NCBI GenBank assembly: GCA_029891345.1
Contig: CM057009.1
Location: forward strand, 308,800,666-308,864,665
Direction: 5' to 3'
Source: Dryococelus australis
Taxonomy: Eukaryota > Arthropoda > Insecta > Phasmatodea > Phasmatidae
Length of the DNA stretch: 64,000 nucleotides
Part shown: piece by piece, positions 12,101-24,785 of the stretch
How the letters are laid out: the number at the start of each line of letters is the position of its first letter
Position numbering within the stretch: position 1 is the first letter of the stretch
Made by a program: the position numbers and the translations under genes
Notes under the pieces: generated by a model
What the model was told of the DNA's origin: nothing
The model's input: the letters and a program-made list of their open reading frames with translations, nothing else
Databases searched by the model: none

Positions 12101-13459
12101 TGTATACATATATTTTTTCTTGAGTCATTTGATTTTGCTGTGTAATAAACTCGTTGAAAATTGACGTTTTATACAAATTTGTACTAGATATAGTACATTC
12201 TAAAGGCGAGCTCTGATCACTTACTTTTAGGTTTACGTACAGCAATCTCAGTTTTTCTTCTGCTTGTACGGTACACTACGTTAGGGGTCGCGGTGCGAGC
12301 GGTACTATCTATATTCGATTCTAAGGGAGGCAATGAATGCTCTCGTAGTTGGATATCAATTGGCAGCGAAAAAGAGGACTTGTTATAAAGGCAAGCTTAA
12401 AGAAAGTAATAAAGTCAGCCTTCAAACCAAAAAGATTTATTGTAACAATAAAATAAATTATATACAAGCTAGATTAAAATAACATTTATAAAAATTACAG
12501 CAAAATCGATAACCAAATAGGTGAAATGATAAAGAGGTCCAATGAATAACTTAACTGTAATCGTGAATGTATCTCCCTTTCGCAAAAATTATTGTTCAAT
12601 CCTTACCTTTCTCGGAATACTATCGCATAAATGTTCCCCGGTTTTTCCTAGGCGTGAAGACTTTAGGGACTGTCGCTAACAGTCAATTAGAAGGAGGGGG
12701 GAGGTGTGTCCAGAATTATACCTGCCAGCCACCAAAAGCTCCTATTGAATTAAAAAAAACACCACATTGCGTTAAAAATTACGCTAGCGATCGGCAAACG
12801 CTCTTTTGGCACCTAGATTATAAGACTACTATAAGGTTCTTTAAAAGCGGACCACCATTTCACTGACTTCAAACGGTAGCCATAATGAAAAAATCTGGTA
12901 GTCTTTCTATGCAATGAAAAAAAGTGTGCATAGGCCTATGGGACAATATATACATATGCATACATGCATATTATGTAATCACCGATCGCATACTTTACAT
13001 ATACACATTAGCAGGATAGGTATATCGCATTTAAGTGATTAAAATTTTTGCAAAACTTTTATGCCCAGTAAGCGATTGTTTACTCAAATCCTCATATGTT
13101 CATTTAACATTTACACAGTATTGTAAGTTAGTTAACAAGTTCAATTCAGTTTTTTATTTTATTATTAAGATAAGCATATATTCTTCAAACATTAACTCGC
13201 TAATGACACACAGTCGTAATAATACAAACTACAAGATGTATTACAATTTGTAATTTTTATGACAGCACATAAAGTGACAAACAAACCAGAATTACCATAA
13301 CTATGCTAAGAGTCACAGTTCCATCACAGATTATATTTAATAATCAACATTAATTCACAATGAAAAAAACTGTTAAATTATATATATATATTATTTCGCC
13401 ATCGGTGTTTCCGACCATTTCTGCTTGGGGATATATTTGTCATGTTCGGTATTGTCTTA
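12100..13459. other. Intergenic, nothing recognised
   Basis: A 99-codon plus frame at 12,567-12,866 lies in a patch of higher GC that looks like an old interspersed repeat, but I recognise no domain or termini. The remainder is AT-rich. Confidence 0.45.
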
Positions 13460-13689
13460 ATCGGTAGATGTTGAGAGAAGGTGGGTGTGAGAGGGATGAG
13501 ATTTTCATGATGATGTTTCCTTTCCATGTTCATCCAATCCTGAGTTCGGTGCAGTCCAGAGGGGAGCCTGTGGACCCCTTTTCAATTCCCCTCCTCCCAT
13601 ATAATCCCTCCCTCAAGCTGGATTCCCTCAAGAGGAAGTTCTGGTCAACTTCCTGGAATTGCATGAACTTGATGATAGGATGACGGCTG

Positions 13690-14985
13690 AGTTAAAGGAT
13701 TAGTACCAGACCACAATGTACTCCGTGAAGGGCTTGCTGTAGTCGAAGGTACGCTTCCCGTATGTACGAATGGCATCTTTGTAGATGTCAGATTCTACGA
13801 ATATTTCACCCCTACGCCAGTAGCGCTATATGCGCAAGCTCAAGAGTGGGTCTTGCTGAGTTGGCAGGCCCACCTGGGCGACGACGATCCTGTCGACACC
13901 CTTCATTCGAGGGAAAATAATCCTGTATCCCCCCTCCATGCGCCTAACGACCAGGGCTATGGTTGCCATTAAGATAGCCGGACCTCCAACCAGGAGAGGT
14001 GTGTTCCCCGTATGACTTCGTCATATAGCCACAGTATGTCTTTCGGGTGCGCCCCTGCATGCCATGCCTGTACGGACACATCCACCATGTTCTTCTCGTT
14101 CGGCCAGTCTATGGTCACAGTTCTTTCTATGACTGGGATGGCTTCGTTTCTCCTGACAAGCTGTCTATAGAGGAAGATATCCCTATCAACCTCGGTTTCC
14201 CACAGTTGCTTAGTTCGAACCTCCTCCATTGATACATACGTTTTTCATATCTTTCTGGCACGGTTCATGGCGCAGACTGTTCTTTGTCTGTTATCCTATT
14301 TGACCTTGCTCATGCTACACATAGCATGGGCAAAGCCCTCCCTAACAAACACCACTGTGCTCCAGACACAAGCCATCCATCCTCAATCTTTAGCTCTTCC
14401 TTTCCCTGATCATGGGTTTCCTGTTGTTCCAAGTCCACAACTCTCATTACGGACCTGGACTTTGACCACTCCATTCCCTTTTCCTGTTTTCCTTTCACTA
14501 TGTCAGTCTTTGTGGAAGAGGGTTCTTGGACCCTACTTTCCTCTTGCTGTTTTCCCTTGCTGGAGACTTTCTGCCATCTGCTTTGTTCTTGAGCAGGATC
14601 CTGATCCTGTTGTCATGCTGGGTGTGAGGTGAGAGGGCTCCCCTCGCACTAATTCAGTATCAGGACCTTTGGGATGATGTGTTTATCCAATGTGCATGTT
14701 CACATCATCTCCTTCTTCCAGACTGTCATCAAACTTATCGTTCAACCGGCGACTTGCCCACCATACACAATACTCTTCTCCTCATTTACCTTTCTGGTAG
14801 GATGACCCAAAACTTCCTTAGCCAGGTTCCTGTCTCAGGGCATCTCCCCGAGTCACAGAAGTCCATGTTTCCCCTCAAATTCCATTATCAGGTATTCGAC
14901 CTTGGGGCACATCACAGAATGAGCAGGAGTGTCCAAAACCCCACATACCAAACAGTTGGGATCGTCCACCATGCCCAGTGAAGAC
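13690..14985 (-). pseudogene. C-terminal zinc motif and unusual tail of the R1-type LINE
   Basis: Near 14,930-14,985 the frame reads CLVCGVLDTPAHSVMCP, a CX2C...HX4C zinc motif like that ending R1-type ORF2 proteins. Past it, minus-strand coding-like sequence goes on for about 1.2 kb with stops. The last open part (13,969-14,229, 86 codons) has a Trp- and acid-rich stretch, including NMVDVSVQAWHAGAHPKD, that I do not recognise. Either this family has a long C-terminal extension or a second unrelated element abuts it. It is not intact. Confidence 0.5.
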
Positions 14986-15320
14986 AACATTACATGGAAA
15001 TTCCCTTGCCTGGTCCAGAACTGCGCAGAAGAAAGGCCCACTTTAAACCACTTCTCCAAATGCAGCCTGTCCCAGACACTCGGAAAGATCTCGCAAGTGG
15101 CTCTTCCTTTGTCGGAGTTGCTCCATCTAGTCTGCCAATATGTTAGAGTGGCTTCTTTCCTTGCGCTGAATTACTCAGGGATTAGTCCTCCCCGTTTCCT
15201 TACAGCAAATTTCCCTCTTTCCGTAACAAGCAGATCAAATAAAACCTCTCCAGCCACAACCTGTAGTGCCTCATTTGAGGCTGTCCTATAGGCCTTCATG
15301 ACACCCAGCAGTGCAGATAA

Positions 15321-16605
15321 CTATTCACTTATTGTCTTTCTTTTCCCATGGACTCTCTCTGCCTCGGGTAACCACACCCCACACACGAACCTGAAAATAG
15401 GCAGGAACACTGACCTATACATGAGCTTTAATATCCGGTAACAAAGTCTCCAGTTCACAGGAGCCACTGCACTGAGCCTCTGGAACATCACCATGGCCTT
15501 GTTGCCCACATAGCACATTTGAGCATGGAATGCGAGATTGCTCTCCGTGATTATTCCCAAATATTTAATTTCTATGACCCTCTTGGTCACACTATTCTTG
15601 TAACTGATCACTGGATTTTGTTTAAGATTGTCCATTAGCAGTATGCTATTTGTTGTATCTACTGATAAATCAAATTTGAGTTTCTTGGCCCAGTCCTCTA
15701 TTTTCTTAATTGCACTATCCACCTTCTCCTCTAACTCCCTCTATGACCAGGCAGGAATCAGGAGTAAACTGTCATCGGAGTACCCAAAGATCACGCAGCC
15801 CTGTGGGAGGTCCAGCCTCAGCAGTCCCTCAAAAATCATGTTCTATAATATCGGACCAAGGACCGAGCCTTGCGGACAGCCCTTAGTCAGCACCATCTCG
15901 TCCCTGTGGCTCCCCATATCCAGGGCACACATTCTGTTTGTAAGAAAGCTTTTGACTGCCTCATACAAGTTCTTGGGGCACTCCAACACCGCAGCTGCCA
16001 CAGTCTGTGGCCACGACACGTGGTCGAACGCCCCCGATATATTCAGGGATGTAGTGAGAACGAACATTCCATAACTGCTATTTCCGTACTGTTACCCTGC
16101 ATAAACCTACATTGTTTTGGATGGATACCCTCAACCATGTCAAGGTATTCTATCAACCTCCTATTTTCATTTACTCCAGCATTTTCCCCATTACTGGTAG
16201 GAGGTTTATGGGCATATATGATTTAGCCAATCTCGGGTTTCTCACACCCCCCTTATAGGTCACTATAAGGAGGCCTTTCTTCCACACATCAAGGAAAGTA
16301 TCTTCCTGTAGGCAGTTATTGAACAATTACAATAACTCCTCACATATCCTAGGGTATGACCAGAGCAGCATTTCTCCCATCATTGCATCCAATCCAGGGA
16401 CTTTCTTGAGCTTTGTCTTTCTGACAACATTGTTCAGTTCTTGTAGGGAGAAAGATGCTGTGACCTTCGCTTCAATGGCCATATGCTGGTAGGCACTGAT
16501 CGGGAGTCGAGACTCCGTTTCCCCTATGACACATGAAGAGACACATACATGGCGGACTGGTTCTGGATGACTACAACATCCCCAGGGAAAACTGTTTGAG
16601 TGCAA
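15321..16605 (-). pseudogene. Reverse transcriptase of the R1-type LINE
   Basis: The minus frames 16,327-16,605, 15,843-16,067 and 15,321-15,722 carry consecutive RT motifs. These are KLKKVPGLDAMMGEML (the K-A-P-G-x-D motif), SYMPINLLPVMGKMLE, the aspartate-containing LNISGAFDHVSWP, KGCPQGSVLGPIL, the catalytic FGYSDDSLLLI near 15,777, and a thumb with EIKYLGIITESN. The domain would copy element RNA at the nicked target. Motif order and the CPQGSVLGP signature place it in the R1/I-like group. Frame changes between the blocks (for example near 15,730 and 16,080) disable it although the YSDD pair is intact. Confidence 0.88.
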
Positions 16606-16620
16606 GATAGGATGAACTGA

Positions 16621-17289
16621 GCTTGCTGCTTCCTTCTATATCCATCCCCAGATGTGTGGCAACTTCACCAGACCACTTTATCTCTATCAGAAGCATTTAC
16701 AGAAGCCTAGCACAGGCAAATCTGTGATTATGGCAACCTTTATGTGTGTTGCCAACAACATCTCAACATTGTTAGCTTAGTTTTTAGTGTTGTTTGCAGG
16801 GAGCTACAAGAAACTGCATGGACTGGAAAAATAGCATTTAACAACAAATCAGGCTATTTTTGTCTATGATTTGTTTTGAAGACTAAAGGTGGGCACTATA
16901 AAATCTGCCTCACTATGTTCCCTACTACTGGCACGATTGGGGAGCCATCAAATATGAAATTTGTAATAAAGTTGTAGAGATAAAAGGGTTGTTGAATGCA
17001 TGGCAGTAAGCTGAATATTCCCTGTAACTCCATATGCTAACTTTAATTGCTAACTACCCTGTAGCCACGTACATCCACACAGCACTGATTTCTCAGAATT
17101 GTTTGTCTTATTTATCGCATCCAGTGACGAAAGGAAGCCTAATGTCCATTCTATTTACATATATAATCCAACTCAGAACACAAATTCTTACGTTAAAAAA
17201 CTCGTGAAGTTAAGATTATGTTTCAATTTCAATGGCTCATGTGGTCAAGATTGTGTGATGCGAGTGTCAGAGGGTCTGGAGATTAGATG
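16621..17289. other. Junction between two retroelements, nothing recognised
   Basis: Lies between the R1-type LINE and the first partial gypsy copy. I see no domain, exon or repeat boundary that I can support. Confidence 0.45.
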
Positions 17290-19643
17290 ATGTCAAATGG
17301 CACTTGACCAACTAATCGCAGCTGATCTCAGTGATCCCACATTAAGGCCGAGCATTTTGGTATTGACCAATGCCTTCCTTTGGTGGATTTCTTACACTGC
17401 CCACTCACTCCTTTATACTACACTATACATGCTCACAGAGTGTCCTCTGGATGCTGTGGGGTGGCCACCAGAACCAGTCTAGATATTAGATGAGGCGCAA
17501 TGACAACATTCGCCCCTCTCCCCCAGAGACGCTGGTCCTGGTGATCTGCCCGTGTATGGAATTATGCTCTCTTGGAGCATCGGGTGATCCTGATGGAGAA
17601 GAAGTGTGTACATTGGGGTGGCGAACTTATATCCAGTAAGTGAATCACCTGGTGTTGGTTGCTGTCTGATATTGCTCTCATTCATTCACACAGAGACCTT
17701 GCCTCTGGTGCTGGTGATACCATCTCTGATTGTTGTATGACTTTTCCAGCTGGATGGGACGTAATGGTGTGTCTGCCAGCTTACTTCCCTACAGGCAGCA
17801 CCACTATCTCAGCATCCTCTGTAGTAGAGGCTCCTCTGGCTTCCTACGACCATAGCGAAAGTGAAATTGACTAAGGAGTCATCGTGCCTCCATCTCCTCT
17901 TTGTGCTGGACTGTAGTTCCCCACTCTATCTCATGGCCTCCTGCACCAGCGATGATTTACCTAGGACGTGAGGGTCTGAGTTTTCGACAACCACTTACTT
18001 GATGTCGACTCCTCTGGTCATCGTCCCTTCGAACAGGCATCTACATACATCCTGGTGCCTGTTGAAGTCTGTCTGGAAACCCCAGAAGGTGGATTCCATC
18101 AACTTTTTATCTGGTCAAGTCTCCTCGTTCATCTGTGGTCACATTGATGTTACGGGACGACCTTCATTGCTAACAATGTGGCTTCCTTTATGATCAGGGT
18201 GGCTCAGAGTGGTCTCCACAAACCCCCAAAATAGTTGCTTGCAATTAGAGTCCCTTTTTGCTGCCACCATAACATGTTTTTCCTGCCCTGAATGGCATTC
18301 CTCCTTACTCACTGTGGCTAAGCGCATTGTGTGTCTGCAGTGTTTGCACACTCCTTCACTCGAAATTCTTACTCACTCCTACTACTACCTGTCTCGAACC
18401 CGCCCATTGTGGTTCTATGCCCTCACAATATTTCTAGGGGATGGATGATGGAGTTGCACACACATGTAAACCAAGTGTTCTTGATGTAATGGATTTCGGG
18501 AAAGTTGGCATGATTTATAATTTGTTCGTTACAAAACTGCTACCAATATTTGGGATGTTCGAGTTCGTCTCTTCATCATATGGCCCTTTCCGTCATGCTT
18601 TTTTGGTCTCATCTCCTACATTCCATTCCCCCAGTACGGGCCAAATTTGCCTAGTGTCATATTCACTGAGGACCATCCTGTTGCTTCGGGAAGATCTCTT
18701 TCTATAGCACGTCCACAATTTTACTTGTCTGTATGCTGCTGGTCATAAATGCTCCAGTCGACCTTGTACACAAGTCTGTCACCATACTATGAAGCTTTCC
18801 ATTTTGGATGTCCAAGGGCGTAGGCCCATCACACCAAGTACTACATCTCTGGGTTTCTCACATGATATTATTCCTCCCCATCAAGCAGACTTACCAGTTT
18901 TTACTTACATATGGTGCACAACCTCACATAATCCCTCATCCCTCATGATGTCCAGCCACTGATAGTGTCTCACTATAGTCCTCTCAGTTTATTCAGCCGC
19001 TGGGTCTTCCACTAGGGCATTGTCGTGGAAGGATAGCACTACAGAGTGGCATACATCCATGAACATTTACATAAACCATAGGGTGTTTTATGTGGGTGAT
19101 CATTTCTTAACTAACCCATCTAGTAACAGCAAGGTGTCACAAACCATAGTGCCACATTTACCTTGTACTCTCATTGCCTCTGCTGTCATCCTCTGTGGGT
19201 CCCACACTCATTACACTACTTCCTGAAGATTATTAAGGGGGGAGGGTGGATCCTAATACTTATCAAAACAGATTTGTCCACCAGTGGTGTCTGCTGGTTG
19301 CAGTCAGCTCGGGAGAGGGTGGAAGTCACTCTCCCTCATTCATCTTCATCAAGGATCTTCTGTTTTATATCCAGCTTACCTTATAGTTCATTCAGCTGGT
19401 GATTTTCATATTCTGCTACGTATTCTACCATGAACTGAAATTGTTGTAGAAATAGTGTCAATGGAGGCAGCTGTCATTTGTGCAACTGAATAGTATAGAA
19501 CCACATAAGTGCCTTTGTCTGTACATAGAGTGAATAGTTTCCGTTTCAGGTGGATGTGGTGTTTTTATAGTGTTCAGACTGTGGCAAGGTATCCCTGCTC
19601 ATTACTGTAGTAATATATTTTAACATCCTCAAACTTTGCATTC
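17290..19643 (-). pseudogene. Gag/early-pol region of a Ty3/gypsy element (copy A)
   Basis: Minus-strand sequence immediately inside the LTR at 19,644. It reads as a gag-like region with many stops: a helical patch (QFMVEYVAEYENHQLNEL) near 19,430, a Cys/His cluster CKHCRHTMRLATVSKEECH at about 18,290-18,350 that may be a decayed zinc knuckle, and the segment GLNVGSLRSAA near 17,330. The last segment aligns with GLNVVSQRPAA at about 26,260 in copy B, which shows both copies belong to one family. Nucleotide similarity to copy B extends over about 17,290-17,510, with actatacatg shared. Homology stops near 17,290, where the copy is truncated. Confidence 0.55.
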
Positions 19644-20238
19644 TGTTATGAAGTTTAACATTTTATGTCACTTCATACATGTAAGGGTAGGAGTGTATCT
19701 GAATACTAAGCCATGAATGCTGTTGACCTTATGAGATGATTCATTTTGGGAGCTTTTAACTCATGATGGTAAAGTACTGAGGGATCAATGATTATACTGA
19801 CAACTATAATTTATATCATATTTATATTGTAACCACTTTATATTACAATACATGGTACACTAAACATTCGGGGGAGCAATGTTATTATAATTACAATAAC
19901 CTAATGAGAGCCGACAGTATTTTGGGTTTGTCCCACCTGCGATGTGCTCGGAGGCTGTTGTACAAAGCGGTCATGGCGGACGGCACAGCAAGTTCCTGGA
20001 GTCCTCCATTACAGCCGGCATCACGTGAAGAAAGACTTTAGCAGCCACACAGTAATGCCAGATATCCGCTTCGCTTGTTGCAATCGGCCCTGATTCTCTG
20101 GTTGGGTGGGGGTTCCCGCTTACCAGAGTTTGACAAGGCATACCTCGATGGAAACAACTGTCTTCCTAGATTCTACTTAAGTGAGAGGGTGTGTTCAGGC
20201 CACGATGTTATTAAAGGTGTGTTCACACTAACATAACA
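19644..20238 (-). repeat. LTR of the gypsy family (copy A)
   Basis: A 595-bp sequence starting TGTTATGAAG and ending ACATAACA (plus-strand sense), so it has TG...CA termini. It is a direct repeat of 24,179-24,785, matching along its whole length with small indels, roughly four positions in five by eye. Gag-like sequence of copy A begins directly below it on the minus strand, so I read it as the 5' LTR of copy A. No matching short duplication is seen at its two sides. Confidence 0.75.
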
Positions 20239-23200
20239 GTACCTCCAATTCCATAAATACAAGATGTCCCCATCTCGCTAAGAGACCTGGTGGTTTTGAT
20301 TTCATAGTGGAGTGTTGTCCGGGCATCTGAGTTTGTCTTCGGGGCTGTAACAATGGCAATGAGATGTAGGGTGAAGTGTCTTCGATACTGTACTTTGTGG
20401 GGAGGAGTTTAAAGAATCGCAAAGGCTTACTGGAGTAGGAAACTGTGGAAGTCCTCCTTTTTGCAATGTGGCAGTTACGAGTGGTACTCTAGTAGTGCTG
20501 GGAAATGAGGAAGGTTACCTGCCGGTCCTTGGAGGCGTGTGTAGTGCTCTGCTATGTATTCTTGATCGCGAATGCGGCAGACGCTCCGTGAGTGGTTTCA
20601 CGATACCGACAGCCTGCTCTTCAAGTGGGTTTATTCACTTGTTGATTCTATTAACTGTCTTAAATTACCTATGGCTCTGACTAGAACTGTACACGGTTTG
20701 CATTTAATTTAATCTAACTGCGATTGAGACTTTTATTTTAAACAAATGATATTGCAATTAATTTAAATTTAAAGAGATGTTAAATTGTTATTAAAAAAAA
20801 ACTGTGCTTCCACTGTTACAAAATTTGTGTATGATAACAAAATTATAAGGCAAACCTGTAAAAGGAATGATATATAAAACATGCAAGACAATGACAGTAA
20901 ACAAATAATTAAGTTTGGTAGTTTTGCTTAAGTACTATATCTTTATCTACATGAGCTCACACAGAGAAGAACTGGATGGGAGGGAATTGAAATGTAGGAG
21001 ATACTTTAAGTTTCAAAACAAGAGAAAGAGAGAAATGCAACTGCAACCTCCAATGACTAACCATATAAGGGAGAGTGGAAGGTATACATACTAAGACTAA
21101 TGTAAATTTGATGTACAGGTTTTGGTAGTATTTTTTTTTAAATTCGGGACAAGATTTGTTTGTGGAATATATAATTCGATATATAGTAGTTCCTTAATTA
21201 TTTGTATGTTATGTGATGTATTGCTTATTCTGATTGAACATTATAAAAGGGATATAATTCAGTGGTATCAAACTTATTGAATATTGAAACAATTGCATGC
21301 TATAAAATTATATAAATAATTGGGCTTTTGTTTGGGTAACAGTATTGCATTTTTCTTAGATGGGTACTATTTATTAAAAAATTCCTAGTGCTTTCTTGAC
21401 CGGGTTTAAATGTTATTTCAAAATACGTTTGTTTTTTTGTTGTTCTTTCCTCTGAAATTGTTACCTTTGATATAAAACAATTCATGAACCATTAGTTTGT
21501 TTAATAAAAGTTGTACGACGAAACATACTATACTATTCTCGTGTAGGTTTCGGAGTTTGCAGAGACCTCTTCGTAAAATGTTACAAGTTTCATATTGTAT
21601 TAACCATAATATTGTGCACATAACAATGGCAAAGATAGTGTAAATGTGCTGAAAAACTTAAATTCTTATTTTTTGGTAATTTTGTTACACGAAAAATCTA
21701 GGCATAATGAATCATTTCTGTGTGAGCAGCTAAATTCAAATGTCTGTGTGGAAATGTGTGTTATGTGTTGCCTGCAGACTGCAGTGTATGTGTGATGTGT
21801 AGTATTAGGAAGATAGTTACCTGGTTTGAAAATATTACTGCTCGCAAGCTGCTAAAACGGTAACTCTGTTATCTGGGCTGGCTGTGCGTGTACTGCTGAA
21901 CGTGATGTCACGACAGGTGTTGCACTGTCGCTCCTCCTGATGTCTTGTTTGTGATGGGCTGGTAAGTCGTTGTGACGTGTGACGTCACCAAGCTCGTCAC
22001 TGGATTTGTCTGCCAGTTGTCTGAAACTTAGAAGTACAGTATTAAGGAAAATATTCTATAACTCATTTTAAAACCTTTTGGGATTTAGTGAATAATTATT
22101 AAAAGTAACATTGTTATAATGGGATTCCTTTAAGGACCTTAAATAATTTGAAAAAAAAATTTGAAAGGAAAATAAATGCGTGATACCTAATTTTGAATTT
22201 TGGTTATAAAATGGTATAACTCTAACTAGGATGTGAAATCTTGTTAAATTTGTCAACAAAATGAAACTTGTAGGACATCGAATATAAATAAAATGTAACT
22301 GATTAGTTTATTTGCTCTTCTGTGTAAAGGAAAATGAAGCTTACCATTAAAATTGCGGAAATCCAAAGCAAATATAATAATAATTATTAATTATTATTCA
22401 TTATACCCTCTGTGTGCGCATCAATGGAGAGAGAAATATCCCCTAATGTTTAAATACCCATTTTATATTTCTTAATTTTAATATGTACAAATAATTTACA
22501 CATAAAATAATTGCTTACATTTTATACCTAATACATTGGCTGTGCACAAGTGTATGTAAATTAAAGTGAATCATGAGGAGAGGTTTTACATAGTTAAAGA
22601 AATTATAGAGAAATATGAGGGTTTTCACATATGTGACCTGTACTTATACTGAATTATAAAACTCTAACAACTGAAATACAATATGTGATGGGAAAAAATA
22701 ATACACGCATGACTCAACACAAGGAGGTCTGAAAATGGTATGTGCACTCGTGTAACACCTTCAAGAGTTTACTGTATCGCATGGGGTACCCACAGCAAAA
22801 GTCCAGGCCCCTACTGCCTGTAGCTCCTTCAAGGCCCTTAGAGAAAAAGGGGAAGAAACCTCCCTGGAATGGGTCACCAAGCAGCCAAGAGGCAAAGGAA
22901 AACTCAGTGTCTCATGCGAAAGGAAAGGTGTTGGCCTCCTGGAGTAAGGCTACACTCTACTGGGGCAGATGCCACAAGAAAAGGGTCAGCATTATTATCA
23001 TTCCCATTTTATATAATTCCCTTAGCATCTTACTCCAGCCACCATTTCACTTCAGGTTTAGCAGTCTGCACTCCAAATAGAGAAAAGGGATCATAGAACT
23101 GCATAAACCCACCAGAGTACATTCTGCCCTGTGGCCATATGGCAATGCATTGTAGGAATTGTAAGAGCATATTCAATCTATTGTGAACCCAAATCAAGAA

Positions 23201-24178
23201 CATTAAAGTGCAGTTGAAGCGGATGTGAAGAGTGGGCAATGGAAAGCGTGCACCGGCACACAATTTTGCAAACACGGCATGTCGTGCCGTCAGGAAGTAC
23301 TGATGTGCGGAAGTAGCGACCTGTAAACCATTGGAAGGGGGGAGGGGGTTGTTTCTCAGTCCACTCGCTGTCGAAGGATGCACTGACAGAAGAGAAAAAA
23401 GGCACCCGTTTTTAGATGCGGGAGAGGGGAATAAGCACGGCCCACCCACCGCCGAACTAAGCACCGACAGTGAGAGAAAGAACCACGCATTCGTGGACAG
23501 GGGAAAGGGAGGAAGAGGGGCTAGACACTCTGTGTAACTAGGTCGCACTGCTCCGAGCATGCAGTGACGAAGTTCTGTACTGTATTAAATCAAGTTGGTG
23601 CATAATCTGTACTATTGTAATGGATGACTTAATAATAAGTATGCTACCTCTTATGCAATACGGTATGTTTACTGCTATGTTTCCCTTATAATATTTAATA
23701 TAGTATGCAATAAGCATTTACTTTTTTTAATTTGCCATGGTAAAATTTTATCGGCACTACTTATTATTTATTTCAACTGTCAATGCATTTAAATTGTGTA
23801 TGATACACCATACATAATTCTATGTATTAATGGGAATTGAATTATTAGAACCAAGCATAACAACTGCCTCTATTTTCCATATGGGAAATAAATTATGACT
23901 GAAGTACACAGAGATATTATCATATAACTTACATTAGCTTCACTGAGAACCGATTAATCGTATACCTAAATTATTATATTAGATATATTGAAATTTTACA
24001 GCTACACTAATTCAAACATAACAGTAATAAGAAAACTTGATATAGGGTTTTAAACTGTCATTACTGGACATACCAATTTAAGCGTGGGTAGGTGGAGAAT
24101 GTAATTAAATGAGGAATGTATGGCAGATAAACTAATGCAAGACAGCAAGAGGTATGAAATGACCAGTGCTTCCACCAG
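20239..24178. other. Unassigned DNA between the two LTR copies
   Basis: 20,239-20,680 is GC-balanced with open frames on both strands and could be the 3' internal end of another gypsy copy, but no motif confirms this. 20,690-22,700 is AT-rich; it contains a perfect TGACGTCA (cAMP-response type box) at 21,980-21,987 in a GC-richer patch. 22,740-23,560 is GC-richer, with a 112-codon plus frame and a 176-codon minus frame that are biased in composition (Pro, Ser, Leu) and have no domain I recognise. The purine-rich run at 23,330-23,520 could be a promoter-like island or an old repeat. I see no gag or pol here. Confidence 0.45.
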
Positions 24179-24785
24179 TGTTATGAAGTTTATTTTTTGT
24201 TGTCATTTCATACATATAAGGGTAACCGAGTAGGTGTTAATGAGCCATGCATGCTGTTGACCTTATGGGATGATTCATGATTGGGGCTGTTAACTCGTCA
24301 TGGTAGAGCACTGAGGGATGAACGATTATACACTGACAACTAATATTTATATCGAGGTTATATTGAAACAACTTGACATTACAGTACATTGTACACTGAA
24401 CATTCAGGAGAGCAATAGTATTGTAATTACGATAACGTAATTAGAACCGATATAACTGGGCTTGTCCCACCTTACGATGTGTCCAGAGGATGTTGTACAA
24501 GAGTGGATATCGCAGACGGCACAGCAATCTCCTAGGGTTCTCCATACTGGCCGGTGTCATGTGGAGAAAAATCCCGGCCACCACTCAGTAATGCCATACA
24601 TCTGTGTCGCATGTTGCAATATGCCCTGATGCTCTAGCTGGTAGTGGGGTTTCCTGCTGACCAGAGTTTGGCAAGGCACACCCCGATTATAGAAACCACC
24701 TTGCTAGTTTCTACTTAAGTGAGAAAGTGAGAGGGGCATGTTCAGGCGACGATGTTATTAAATGTGTGTTCACGCCAACCTAACA
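24179..24785 (-). repeat. LTR of the gypsy family (copy B)
   Basis: A 607-bp direct repeat of 19,644-20,238, starting TGTTATGAAG and ending CCTAACA. RNase H coding of copy B on the minus strand runs straight into it at 24,786, with no 3' untranslated region, so it looks like a 3' LTR brought next to pol by an internal deletion. A separate insertion is possible, but the flanks (ACCAG and TTTCT) show no target duplication. Confidence 0.75.

Larger units (their letters stand above)
13460..16620 (-). mobile_element. R1-type non-LTR retrotransposon, 5' truncated
   Basis: GC-balanced block (unlike its AT-rich flanks) that reads as one element on the minus strand: RT N-terminal motifs at the high-coordinate end, catalytic YSDD, thumb, a C-terminal CCHC-like zinc motif, then a long tail to about 13,690 and 3' untranslated sequence. 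No endonuclease domain is visible above 16.6 kb, so the copy is 5' truncated. No poly-A tail or target duplication is evident; the low-coordinate boundary is set by the change in base composition and is approximate. Confidence 0.8.

Noticed and set aside
14267-15291. Plus-strand frames of 100-121 codons
   Set aside because: They lie opposite the minus-strand R1-type LINE and have no motif of their own.
23030-23560. 176-codon minus-strand frame as a host gene
   Set aside because: It has Pro/Ser/Leu bias from purine-rich DNA on the other strand, no domain, no splice signals I trust, and an overlapping plus frame.
19644-24785. A single complete LTR retrotransposon bounded by the two ~600-bp LTRs
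   Set aside because: The 3.9 kb between them shows no gag or pol motifs, no matching target duplication and no clear primer site, while gag and pol of the same family lie outside the pair.
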